The notes under the pieces: model-generated
Told to the model about the DNA's origin: nothing
Database searches by the model: none
The model's input: the letters and a program-made list of their open reading frames with translations, nothing else
Assembly (NCBI GenBank): GCA_001599595.1
Contig: BCHH01000004.1
Span: forward strand, 2,502,882 to 2,566,881
Direction: 5' to 3'
Source of the DNA: Beverwykella pulmonaria
Lineage: Eukaryota > Ascomycota > Dothideomycetes > Pleosporales > Melanommataceae
Length of the DNA stretch: 64,000 bases
Shown here: positions 1 through 9,939 of the stretch, piece after piece
How positions within the stretch are numbered: position 1 is the stretch's first letter
Layout: every line of letters begins with the position of its first letter
Made by a program: the position numbers and the translations under genes

Positions 1-303
1 TTTGGGAATAACGAGTTGAAGAATGTGCATATGCGGTTTGAGGAAAGGGACGGCGGGAAGGAGGTCGTGTTCTTGTATGAGGTGGCGGAGGGAATGAGTC
101 ATAGGAGTTATGGGCTTAATGTTGCGCGGTTGGCGAAGATACCGGAAAAGGTTATTGATATTGCTAAGGTGAAGAGTAGCGAGTTGGAGGAGCAGATGGC
201 GATGTGTCGCATGGGGAACGTGGCGAGCTTAGTGAAGGGGTTGATGGTGGAGGGCGGGGAAAATAGTCTAGAGAGGCTTGTTGAAGGGATTGAGCAGCTG
301 TGA
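1..303 (+). CDS. MSH3: DNA mismatch repair protein MSH3-like, C-terminal fragment
   Basis: This is the last 100 codons of a MutS-family ATPase that enters from outside the window in frame 1 and ends at TGA 301-303. The visible part is the end of the ATPase/dimerisation domain. It carries the family signature FLYEVAEGMSHRSYGLNVARL, followed by a helix and a short tail with the charged SSELEEQM segment. MSH3 pairs with MSH2 (MutS-beta) in the nucleus to recognise insertion/deletion loops. The HRSYGLNVARL wording fits MSH3 better than MSH2, whose equivalent is a DQSFGIHVA-type segment. MSH6 is the main alternative, because it shares RSYGLNVARL. The gene converges on the synthetase at 583-2668, with about 280 bp between the two stops. 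The missing N-terminus lies beyond the window edge and gives no sign of truncation. Confidence 0.75.
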   Translation, partial: FGNNELKNVHMRFEERDGGKEVVFLYEVAEGMSHRSYGLNVARLAKIPEKVIDIAKVKSSELEEQMAMCRMGNVASLVKGLMVEGGENSLERLVEGIEQL

Positions 304-582
304 GAATAGGGGATTGGTTTGTGGGAGGTTATCGGGGACATTTAGGATGTAGATTATGGAATATGTATAGCTTCGGTATAGGTAGGGTACCGGTTATCAG
401 TTGGGTACCTTGATCAAGTACATGATCATATGTTGAGATCTTCGAGCCCAGAAACGATAGGCCGGTAGTTGATCAAAAAGAACTTTTTACATATTCCATC
501 CCGAGTGGGTCTTGTACATATTCGCTTCGTAGACCTTTCAGCTGCGAATTCGTACATTACACTATTGTACACCCACGGCGGT
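304..582. other. Convergent intergenic spacer MSH3/MSM1
   Basis: About 280 bp between two convergent stops, presumably holding both 3' untranslated regions. I see no further coding signal here. Confidence 0.5.
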
Positions 583-2668
583 CTACTCTTCGCTGGGAAG
601 CGGCGGGAACAGCACACCCGTATGCTTGCCACCCAATGCTATCATCGGCACACCGTAGTCCAAATCGGACCCTGGCCTGCAGTACTCCAGTGTCCGCCGC
701 GACTCCTCGACACCCAGCTGATCCAGCAACATTTTAGCTTTGTTAGGCATATATGGCTGTAGCAGAATGCCAGTTATTCGAAGGCCCTCAGCTGCTTGGT
801 AGATGATCCTGTCAACATCCTCGCCTGGCTCTCCCGGAGCGTAGTCGAGGGTGTGTTCCCATGGCTTAGACATGTGGAAGGATTTGTTCGTCTGAGAAAT
901 CGTTAGTAGGTAAATTGATGACATGTATGGAGAGCATGTTTGGTATTGAGACTTACCGAGCGAACAAATTCAGCGATCTCTTGCAAAGCCTTCCGCGGAT
1001 CGTACGAGTCAAGCGCTGCTGCCACTCTAGCGGGTAGCTTGATCAGAGTGTTCTTATAAAAGTTCGAACCTGCGCCTTCGTCCCAGTACTCTACTGGTTT
1101 TACTCCGATGCGCTCGACTGCACCACGAACACTCCATCGCTTACCTCTCATCACCCGGGAGGCGAGATTACCGAGGTTTTGGTTCAAGAAGGTGTTGTAG
1201 GTCTTAATGATGTGGATGTTGTCGTAGTTGGCGTCATTCGAAAGACCTCCGTCGTGCGCTAGGTAGAAACGCATGACATCTGGGCCGAACCGGTCGAGTG
1301 CGTGGAATGGATCAACGACTCTTCCGGTTGACTTGGACATCTTGGAGCCACCGAGTGTCCAGTGGGCGTGCGTGAGGATGTTCTTGGGCAGAGGGAGATT
1401 CAATGCGATGAGGAATGCGGGCCAGTATATGCAGTGGAAGCGCACGATATCTTTGCCGATGACATGGCAGTCTGCGGGCCATCCTCCTGCGCTCTCACGA
1501 CCAGGCGCCCAGGGGTATCCGGCTTTCGTGACGTAGTTCATCAGAGCGTCCAGCCAGACGTAGATGGTTTGCGTTTCGTCTTCCGGAACCCGTATACCCC
1601 AGGTGAGTCGATCTGAGGGACGGGATATCGACAGATCTTCCAATCCAGACTCGACAGCCTCTATGACTTCCTTCATTCGATGCTCAGGGGTTATCCAGTT
1701 GGGATTTGCTTTGTAGAATTCGAGCAGTTGTTCGCGGAAGGCCGAAAGGCGGAAGTGGTAGTTCGTCTCGGAGGTCCATTCCAGTTCGCTTCCAGTTTCA
1801 ATCGATGTCTTTGAAGCAGTCAGCACTGTATACGCTCAAATTTATGATATACCCTACCATAATCTTCCTTCCAGTTGGCGGGTCGATCTGCAGATGAACC
1901 GCAGACTGTGGATAGAAGGCCTCATCGGCGACAGAATACCATCCCTCATGTTTTGCGGTGTATATCAGGCCCTTCTCTTTCAGCAAGAACTGCTGACCAT
2001 CAGTGTTCCAATTTCGCAACCTTAGATGTCTATCTTAGGCTCATACCCACGCATATTCAACAGCGTTCTTGTGCTCCTTGTCTGTTGTTCGTACAAAGTG
2101 GTCATACGTGATTTCTGCCTTCTGTGCCAGGTCCTTGAAGAGCGTGAGCATGCGATAAGCTGAGGGTTTGCACGCTTCGTACTTTGAAGATCGCGGCGCC
2201 TTTGTCGCAAAAGAGCTTCGGCTCGACGCCGGCTTTTGCAGATGCTCGCTGGACCTAGGTACTGTGAGCTGTAGTTTTAGATTTCTGAAATAGCTTGAAC
2301 ATACCTTCAAACCGTGTTCATCGGTGCCGGTGCAGAGCAAGGCACTATTTCCCTTTAACAGCTGCCACCGCTTGAGAATGTCCGTGAGGACCATAGTATA
2401 CAAATGGCCAACATGAGGAGCTTTGGAAAGTGTGTCAGAGACTTCAATCCATGATACATGGCCGGCCTGAGGCATTCATACCGGCATTGACGTAAAATAT
2501 CGGGGTGGTGATATAGTACGGTTTCTTAGACGGAAGTTGTGATGAGAACTGGCGGCTGCGCGTGCCACGTATTTGGCATTCTCTGCATGTCCATGGAGCG
2601 GGGCGGGGGAAACGATTGGGCGGTGATCGGATTGAAGCGGCTGCTGAGCGCAATAGTCGTGAGCGCAT
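583..2668 (-). CDS. MSM1: Mitochondrial methionyl-tRNA synthetase (7 exons)
   Basis: The enzyme charges tRNA-Met in the mitochondrial matrix. My exons, in coding order, are 2482-2668, 2305-2420, 2183-2254, 2047-2133, 1858-1992, 957-1808 and 583-891, giving 585 aa. The first about 45 residues are Arg/Ser-rich with few acids, like a mitochondrial targeting peptide. The class I Rossmann fold starts at YYITTPIFYVNA, with the HIGH-like APHVGH split by intron 1. TGTDEHGLK follows, then the tRNA-binding segment and WYSVADEAFYP. The KMSKS loop (GGSKMSKSTG) lies in exon 6, and an anticodon-binding helical domain closes the protein. The organellar type is supported by the absence of a C-terminal EMAPII/GST extension. 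All six introns are 49-65 nt with GT-AG ends. Exons 3 and 4 are very short (72 and 87 nt) and are the least certain boundaries. Confidence 0.93.
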
Positions 2669-4000
2669 TCTTTCGGAATTACTTCATTGCATGAATTTCA
2701 TTGTGAGAGCATCATAAAACTTGCGCACGGTCCATTTTAGTCAGCAACAGCTCCGAGCACGTGCGACGTCAATTCATTATCCCCCGCCTCTCTTCTGCAC
2801 ACACTCAATTGCTCCGCACTACGAAGGATCAGCACAGCAAAATCTTCTTGAAAATTGATACAGGAAAGCTTTTACCAGCCCGCTCAGCAGTCTTGGCTCT
2901 TTGTCAGATTCCTTGCGGTACATATTCCCTACCAGATACGAACTTTCTTCGTATGAAACTGTGTACCAATTATATAGAGTTGTAACTCTTGTCCCTTTGG
3001 TAGGAAAATCAAGCCAGCAAAATTGATTCATAAGTCGCACAGTTTGTCGATTATCTCACATGTCGCTTTCCACTGGTCCACAAGGTCAACTCGACAGCAG
3101 CACTACATTTTTGTGTACCTCACCTCCTTCGATTAGTCCAAGTTCTGTCAGCTCACTCGAGTCTGTAAAGGTCTTTGAACTGTTGTGCTTTGTTATTCGA
3201 ATTCCCTCTAGCGCTCATCTTAGACGCTATAATCATCCTTCGCGATGATCTCGTGGTTTTGTTCAGTCAAGGTCAATACCAGTTTCTCCTAGCACAGCAC
3301 GAGCTTTTCCAAAGAGCTAGGATTCAAAGGTGGAGGCTGAATTATTGGTGGCACTGTCTTGCTTTCATCAGCTGCCCCATGTGTCGAGAATGTAGTGGCC
3401 TTGAAAGCATGCTAAGACTCTACTCGCTATTCACTCTATTCAGACCCAAGTCGGGTAAGAACCACAGTTTGCCTCCTCACCACCGTCCTTGTTCACCTCA
3501 CCACTTCTTCGTTGTTTTATTCCAGGATCTGCTACTCTTTGTGTTTCCTTTTTCTTCGTGTGTATTTCTAGTCTAATTGAAAGCTTCGAATCGTTTAGGT
3601 CAACTTCCTTTAAGTCTATTCGCCGATGTTGAGGCTGCTAGTATTGGTTTTCTCGTCTCCATTCCGCCGTCAGCCTCCAATTCCACTGCTTCTATTGGCT
3701 CTTGTTCAGCTCTATTCAGAGTTGCCCATTTTGTAATGGCTAGGCTAGTCGCCGTGCGTAGCCAACCCTCCTTTATTCATCTTCGCTTTACTATCATTGC
3801 CCTTTATTGACCTTATTGAGACTCAGGAGGCGCTGAGACTCGTCGTGGACTCTTTATCTCGGTATGTTATATCCCTGGATATAAATATCCCCTTCTCCAA
3901 CCCACAACTTCAACTTCGATATCCCTCACTATCATTTACATCCAACCGCAACTTACAGCAACTTCTACCACTCATTCAATCGACCTTTTCCAACCCCAAA
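2669..4000. other. Divergent intergenic region with promoter and leader of the pheromone-like gene
   Basis: This 1.3 kb stretch separates the divergent synthetase and the pheromone-like precursor. No reading frame here looks protein-like. The right half, from about 3060, is pyrimidine-rich on the + strand with many CTTT/TTCTC runs, which is typical of promoters and leaders of strongly expressed fungal genes. A TATA-like box lies at 3880-3888, about 110 bp before the ATG, followed by CT-rich and CAACTTCAACTT sequence where transcription probably starts. Confidence 0.5.
3880..3888 (+). promoter_or_regulatory. TATA-like box of the pheromone-like precursor gene
   Basis: TATAAATAT sits about 112 bp upstream of the ATG at 4001 and is followed by a CT-rich run and CAACTTCAAC. 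The spacing fits a transcription start around 3910-3930 and a leader of 70-90 nt. Confidence 0.5.
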
Positions 4001-4453
4001 ATGAAGGCCGCCGCAATCATTGCAACTGCCATCATGATGGCCACCGCCTACGGTGCCGCTCTCCCCGATCCTCACTGCAGGTACCCGGGTCAGCCATGTT
4101 CCAAACGTGATGCCATGCCTCTCCCAGAAGCGGACCCTCACTGCAGGTACCCCGGTCAGCCATGCTCCAAGAAACGTGAGGCTGAGCCCGTCGCCGACCC
4201 CGAGGCCCACTGCAGGTACCCTGGCCAGCCCTGCTCCAAGAAGCGTGAGGCCGAAGCTATCGCTGAGGCCATCGCCCACTGTAGGTACCCCGGACAGCCC
4301 TGCTCCAAGGAGAAACGTGCTTTTGTCGAGCGTGAAGCCGAGGCCCTCGCCGAGGCTATCGCTCACTGCAAGTACCCTGGTCAGCCCTGCTCTAAAGAGA
4401 GGCGCGAATTCTTCGCCCGCCACGCTTCCGACGTTCTCGAGGCACTCAACTAG
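4001..4453 (+). CDS. Alpha-factor-type pheromone precursor with five peptide repeats
   Basis: A 150-aa secreted precursor. The ATG at 4001 opens a signal peptide ending near AYGA. Five copies of HC(R/K)YPGQPCSK follow, starting at 4073, 4139, 4208, 4277 and 4364. Copies 1-4 end in KR (KR, KKR, KKR, KEKR) and copy 5 in ERR, which are Kex2-type sites. Spacers before the copies divide exactly into X-Ala/X-Pro dipeptides, for example [10 protein letters not shown] and [10 protein letters not shown], as expected for Ste13-type dipeptidyl aminopeptidase trimming. Both the two-Cys core with central PGQ and the architecture match the ascomycete alpha-pheromone (ppg/ccg-4) family. Known family peptides usually begin with Trp, whereas here His takes that place. 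Copy 5 is odd: AFVER separates its upstream KR from the dipeptide spacer. A Kex2-processed RiPP precursor (dikaritin type) is the alternative, but no UstY-like (DUF3328) gene is in the window. Confidence 0.85.
   Translation: MKAAAIIATAIMMATAYGAALPDPHCRYPGQPCSKRDAMPLPEADPHCRYPGQPCSKKREAEPVADPEAHCRYPGQPCSKKREAEAIAEAIAHCRYPGQPCSKEKRAFVEREAEALAEAIAHCKYPGQPCSKERREFFARHASDVLEALN
4073..4402 (+). repeat. Five in-frame pheromone peptide repeats
   Basis: The peptide-coding repeat starts at 4073, 4139, 4208, 4277 and 4364, so spacing is 66, 69, 69 and 87 bp. The cores are nearly identical in DNA (CACTGCAGGTACCC followed by GGTCAGCC or close variants). Changes are mostly third-position (CCG/CCC/CCT, CAT/TGT/TGC), and the only core amino-acid change is R to K in copy 5. 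Synonymous drift with a fixed peptide suggests purifying selection, perhaps with repeat homogenisation. Confidence 0.85.
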
Positions 4454-7387
4454 AGCCTAGACCAACCCTAAACTCAAATGACGGGATGGTGAAGACGCGG
4501 ATGCTATTTTGATTTTTTTCTTCTTCGACTTCTCTTCGACATCGACACTCAGATATCCGGTCTTTCAGTCAACACAAAACCTACTCCGAATACGAATCGA
4601 GGTCGACCTTGTACATTTTCCCGCTCGAAATACTCTTCCACTAAGTGGCTCGCAGCAATCTACCCTCCACTCGGGGCTAGTCATATAGAGCAGGCCGGAC
4701 CTTCTTCTGCTCCTACGCATCATCTTCTGATATCTTGATATCTCTTGGCATCGATCAATATGGAGGATATGTGGGACAACGGAGGAAAACTGCCCCTTTT
4801 TCATAACATTTTCTTACCGTCTTGAGTTTCGAATGTATTGATTTAGGATATTGCTATTACATGCTGGAGTTTGGGTTGTCTTTCTCTCTCATCTTGATAT
4901 TTCCTATTTCTATCGTGGAGATGGTTCCTGTCTTCAGGTAGATAGCAGATGGTCTAACTCCGCAGATTAGCCTTCTGAATGGATACCTTTGAATTCTCCG
5001 GGTTCTTCTTGAGTGATTTGTGCTTTGCGCTGTGATTATGATTGATTGCTTTCGTTTCATGAACTCTCCAACTCATGTGCTTATTCGGGGTGGCTTCCGT
5101 ATTTCCCAAATTACCACTATCTTTCTCTGCGGAGTCCAGTAACCTATGTCCACCTGCATTTCACTCTGCTCCTCTGTTCGTTGATACTCAAACTCTCATA
5201 TCCTTCCGAAGCCCTTCCACTCTCAATCGCATTGAGTGAATATCTTCTTCCTTCTACTTCCATTACAACTAATGGACACATGCTCTTCGCTGACCGCATA
5301 CCCTACTCACAGTCCACTGATCCATATCCCATAATGTGTACAACATCCCTCCTTCCCCGCATCATTCCATCCCAACCCTTCCATCACAGCCACACCACCC
5401 CGATCACATCAACTTTTACATGCCTCTCGCCTTCATTTGTCCCCCTCATACCCTCCTCGCATCTGACCTTCCACCTTCCCCTCATGCATGCGCTAAACAC
5501 CTCTGAACCCTTTTCGCTACTTCTCTCCACTAAACCACCTTACAGACATTCATTCCACCACCGTTCGTCCTACAACCCGAGCTTTTGCAGCCGTAATCCG
5601 CCCCCGCTGTCTGTGCTCCATGGCTGCATCGCTTCGGCTGACGTTGGGGGAGACCGTGCTTGCCGTCCGTCCCGGTGCTGATCAGGTTGGTCTTATGTCC
5701 TTTTGTCCGTGTTCGCACACCCCTGAGAGTGTTCCCCGGTCTTCGTCAAGCGAAGGGTGAAATGAGATGAAGAAAGAGCAGAATGCATCCATGCGCACAC
5801 ATGTAGCCGTTTTTGCTGTGACAATATGCGCATACTCATGTGGATCGTGCGTGTTTGTGTACTACATTCTCTCAAACGAAACGACGTCCGCACCTTCCTT
5901 GCAATCCAAGGCTTTACATGTTTAAAATTTGAAGACAAAAACAAAACGAGATAAGCACTCTACATGCGATTCATAGCATTGCATATACAGTTTCTCTTTC
6001 TCTCTCTCATATTTCTCCGATGTTCACTCGCTACCAAACTCCCTCCGTTCATGCGAGCGTTGGTGGCCGCATCACGCATAACTAAACCATAAACAAGCCC
6101 ACATTTCCGCATAACAGCCACCGGGTTTTTCCACACCAAACACACAGTTCTACCGATTCCCCGATGCAAACCACATATCTATGCCTTGGTATAGAAACGG
6201 ACCCATGAAATATTCATTGTTAATTCATGGTGAGAAATTGCCCAGCCTCAACATAATTGCCGATAATTAGCAAACATTTACGGGCGTACCTGGCGGCGAT
6301 TTCGTTCCAATACCCGCGGACGTGGTCGAAATGAGCGTTTCGGTGCGCCTTTATGCGCGTTGTACCTGACTTGAATCTTATTTCTTAAGGTTTCCAGGTT
6401 CAGGCTCATCACATCTTATCATCAACTATCAATTGTTCATCATATCTTATCATCAGCTATCAATTGTTTATCACATCACATGTGTACAGGATGGGGAATA
6501 TTGTCAGCTTCTGTGTGTTCATCATCTTGGCCGATTCAATAGCTCCTGAAGACAAACATTATATCAGACTTTCACCACCCCAATAGTTGCTATGCCACCC
6601 TTTGAAGTCGTATAAGCTAGAATAAGGCAAGCTTGATATCTGGCGATCTAAAAATTACCGTCATGATGTAGAAACCTTATGCAGAGGCCCCTTTAATAGA
6701 TACAATAGGTCAGCAAAGAGATAAAATTCTTCTTTAGACTTTTTGCTCGAATTAGGTCAGAGGTAGAAAGGGGCTAAAGTGCTAGAAACTGACAGATCAA
6801 GAGCCTTGGTGTTTGGTTTATTGATTTTTGTTCATTGCTATCTACCGTATATCCGAATTCGTCCATCCAATCCAATGCCAACTCCGCAGCCCAACCAGCG
6901 CAACAACCCCCTTAGCCTGAAGTCAAAATATGGCATGTAAAATATCAAGATGTCCAAAACGCTACCACAACAAGACTACACAATATAATAATGCGCAGAT
7001 AAACGTCGATCCTCTTGACCTCTGCCTGAAATCGCCGTCCCATTAGCCACCCCCATCTGAGAACCTTGCGGTCACTGCGTGTCCAAGTCTTTGTCGTCTG
7101 AGACAGAATGAAAAAAGAGGCTGATTGGTGATTGATTGACTGGTAAAATGATAGATGGAGAGGAGAATGCTCATGCTTCGAATTAGCGAGAGAAGCGTTT
7201 TTCAAGGGTATAATATGCGATCATCACCACTCCAAGTGGAGTGTAGGTAGAAACAAAAGGAGATGAAAAAACAGAGTGCTCGCTCGCTGATAAACATAAG
7301 CCAAAGCCAAAAACAAAACCAGAACAGGAAATGCGAAGATAGAGATGCCCACCCAGTCGTCAATAATTTTGGTTCATTTGAAAAGTC
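4454..7387. other. Gene-poor region, 2.9 kb
   Basis: No convincing gene on either strand. The + strand from about 5150 to 5560 is strongly CT-rich and happens to stay open for 211 codons, but the translation is low-complexity Ser/Pro/His/Leu without a domain. A 31-bp tandem duplication lies at 6407-6468. The region holds the 3' untranslated parts of the flanking convergent genes. A non-coding transcript would be possible but is not visible. Confidence 0.5.
6407..6468. repeat. 31-bp tandem repeat, two copies
   Basis: Two adjacent 31-bp units (6407-6437 and 6438-6468) differ at two positions. Each contains TCTTATCATCA and CTATCAATTGTT. A partial third unit (TATCACATCACAT) follows. AT-rich and intergenic. 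Confidence 0.8.
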
Positions 7388-9939
7388 TCACATGTCAGCA
7401 CCATTGACATTAACCTCATAGCCATGGCCCTTGGCCCTGAGTGCTTTCGCAAGCATCAGCTCGCGCATCCAGTCAATACGGTCATCTCGCGACTTTACAG
7501 CAAAGTGATGGACTTTGCCATTAGGGAGAACCTTCTTGACTTCGCCCTTGCCAGGTCCAGTAGGCACGAGCTGGAACTCAAAGGCCGTTGGGATGCCATT
7601 CTTATCCTTGCCATGGTGCCCCGAAGAGATCTTTAGAGCACGCAGCTTGGCGGAGAGCTTGTTGGAGGCGAGGGACGAGCAGCCCACGGCATAGTCGTCC
7701 ACATCAATTGTTTGCAGTGCAGACGACGATGGCAACTCATTAGGGTGCATGGCGAGCGTCGTACCGTTGAGACGGAAATGGTGATCCTGCCATTCGTGGC
7801 GAAGAAGCTTCGTGCGACGCTTCTTCATCCAGCCATGGTGGCCCACGCCCTCATAGTTGAACCCTCCCTTGGTAGGAAGCGCTTTCTCCTGCTTCGCCGT
7901 CTTGGTTGGCGACGAGGGCGCACTGTCGTCACCAGAAAACTGCGTCTCATGCAAGGTGTTTGAATCGTCAGAGTCGGCTGCGGGGCTGAACACTTGGTCC
8001 TCATTTAGCGCCGGCAGCTGCATCGACGGTCGTCGCCAGTCAGCTCGTGACCCGGATCGCTGCACAGGGTCTCTGAATTGCATGTTTGGTGGCACCGACT
8101 GACTCGTGTCACGTGAAATGGGCCCGAGTGGAACAGCGGTGACGGGCGCATCCATTTCGGAGAAGGGTGTGCCGAATCGGTAAACGCCTCCGGGAGACGC
8201 TGTGCGACATGGCGAAAAGGCGGTGTCTGGTGCGACATGGGGACTGGGAGCATAGGCGCCACGTGGGCCGTTGTGTTGCGGTTGGGCAGACATGGAGCGT
8301 GGTGGTGGAATGCTGAGCTTGGGCAGGCTCCGGAGGTTGTTGTGTGGTGCTGGAGTGAACTCGGGTGGGTGAAGAGCCGGAGCTGGGAAGTATTGGGGCT
8401 CGAAAGAAGCAGACGTATGAGCTGATGTAGATGCCGAGAATGCGGAGACCTGGTGGTAGGGCTGTACAATTTGTGGTCGAGGTGGGAACATGTCCATTGG
8501 GGGGGTTGGGGGAGCTTCGATGGGTGTTGCAGAGGTGTATGGTTGTTCGACGCCTTGAAGAGTGAGGAATTGTCGCACGTTGTCCTGCGGGTCGCGTAGC
8601 TCCAACTGCTGTAGCATGTCCTCTTGCAAATCGAACTCAGGAAGCTCTCCTGGACCTAGCAAGTCGGACGATGCGACCACAGACGGAATCGCATCTGAAG
8701 TCGGACGGTAGACGTTGTCTACTGTACGATGCGCTGTTTGGGCGTTACCGGGGTCACCGGCGATGAAGATGTGGCCGCCCTTTTTGGGAGAGATAGGGAA
8801 CGCATGCTCCTCCTGCAGTCTAGCAAGCTGTCGTTGCTGTTTCCTGAACTTGGCACAACGCTCGCCTTTTGCGCATTTGTGGGGCTTTGGCAGCAGTTGC
8901 TCAATTGCCACAATCGAGACCGACTCGGCAGGCGTGATAATATCGTCTCCTAGGTTGCGGTGGCGCCTTGCCTTTCGTCTTCGGCCGCCCCCAGGGGTGA
9001 TTGGAGTTTTGCCGTCGTCCTCATCGCACTCGTTTGCACCTCTTGACTTGTCACGATGGCGCCGGCCCTGGTTCTTGCTCTTACCATCCGCTCCTGTACA
9101 TGGCCGGCTGATATCCTCAAATGGGGTCGGTGCAGGTGCTGTGGGGGACATGAGTCCCTCGGCTGTCCGCAGGGAGTCGATGTGATTCCACAGCTGGTGG
9201 CGCTTGCCGAACGACTGTATCTCCAGTTCCTTCAGGTCGTCAAACTGAAGGTCAAGAAGGACGGCACCCGTGATGTCGTGTGCTTCGAACCGGTCAATGA
9301 TGTCGTCGTCAAATCCGTTTTGGTACATCCAAGTAGCCACTTCGCGCGACGTCCAGGCGCGTACTTCGGCATTGTCGAGGTGGGCAACGGCAGAGGCGAT
9401 GTTGTTGTACTCTCTCATGGGGACCACTGTTTCCGGGGTGGCTTCTCGGAAGGATGTCTGGAGCCGGAGCGGGGTTTCCTTGGGCAGCAACGGAGATAAT
9501 TGCAGCGCAAAATCAAATGAGAAGTCGTTGGACGACTGTGATGCGCGAAAAAGATGAGGACCCTTTGGGCCCTCGACTGCTTTCGGGAGGTACCACTCAT
9601 AGGCTAATTGCTGTCGAGGCTCTGCGTCCCTTGGAGTCTGAACCTCTTCGAACGTCGATATCGTGGTTTGACTTTTGCGGTTCTCGTTCTACACAAGGTC
9701 AGCCAAGCAATTATACAAGCATTGCACGTAAGACGTACCGACGAGCCGAGACTGTACTCCTCGAAGTCGCTCGAATCATCGTCCTCGATGTCCTCGATGT
9801 CTTCGATGTCGGTATATGTGCTGACAAGAGAGAGGGGTCGCTCCAGTGAGGTCCGCGCAGAAACATTGGGCATCAGGAATGACTGCGATTTTCCTCTCTG
9901 GAACATCTCGCTCGGCTCCAGCGGGGTGATGGGTGTCAT
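7388..9939 (-). CDS. SAM and PH domain protein
   Basis: An 833-aa protein from exons 9739-9939 and 7388-9688, joined across a 50-nt intron. Order: Ser/Thr N-terminus with an acidic TDIEDIEDIEDDD stretch (about residues 43-55); a SAM domain at about 174-241 (WTSREVATWMYQNGF to RHQLWNHID); a basic RRRKARRHR patch; a long Pro/Ser-rich disordered middle; and a C-terminal PH domain at about 685-810, beginning GWMKKRRTKLLRHEW and ending with a conserved Trp helix (RIDWMRELMLAK). SAM plus PH resembles the fungal Boi-like and SAM/PH proteins that link phosphoinositide membranes to polarity or signalling. No SH3 domain is visible, unlike yeast Boi1/2. The ATG at 9939 is the first in the 5' exon frame. 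A further intron (GTAGGT at about 10001 to CAG before 9945) could add an upstream start codon, so the N-terminus may gain a few residues. Confidence 0.85.

Noticed and set aside
4073..4402. Regularly spaced repeats, considered as a CRISPR-like array
   Set aside because: Repeats are in-frame coding units with degenerate third positions and related spacers in a eukaryotic gene.
3965..4423. 152-codon antisense frame with repeats over the pheromone-like gene
   Set aside because: The periodicity comes from the sense-strand peptide repeats, and the antisense has no signal peptide or processing logic.
4001..4453. Kex2-processed RiPP (dikaritin/ustiloxin-type) precursor
   Set aside because: No DUF3328 oxidase, tyrosinase or peptidase neighbours; the dipeptide spacers and two-Cys GQPC core fit pheromones better. 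Kept as the stated alternative.
5046..5681. 211-codon + strand open frame
   Set aside because: The translation is low-complexity Ser/Pro/His/Leu from a CT-rich tract, with no domain, no splice partners and no conserved-looking segment.
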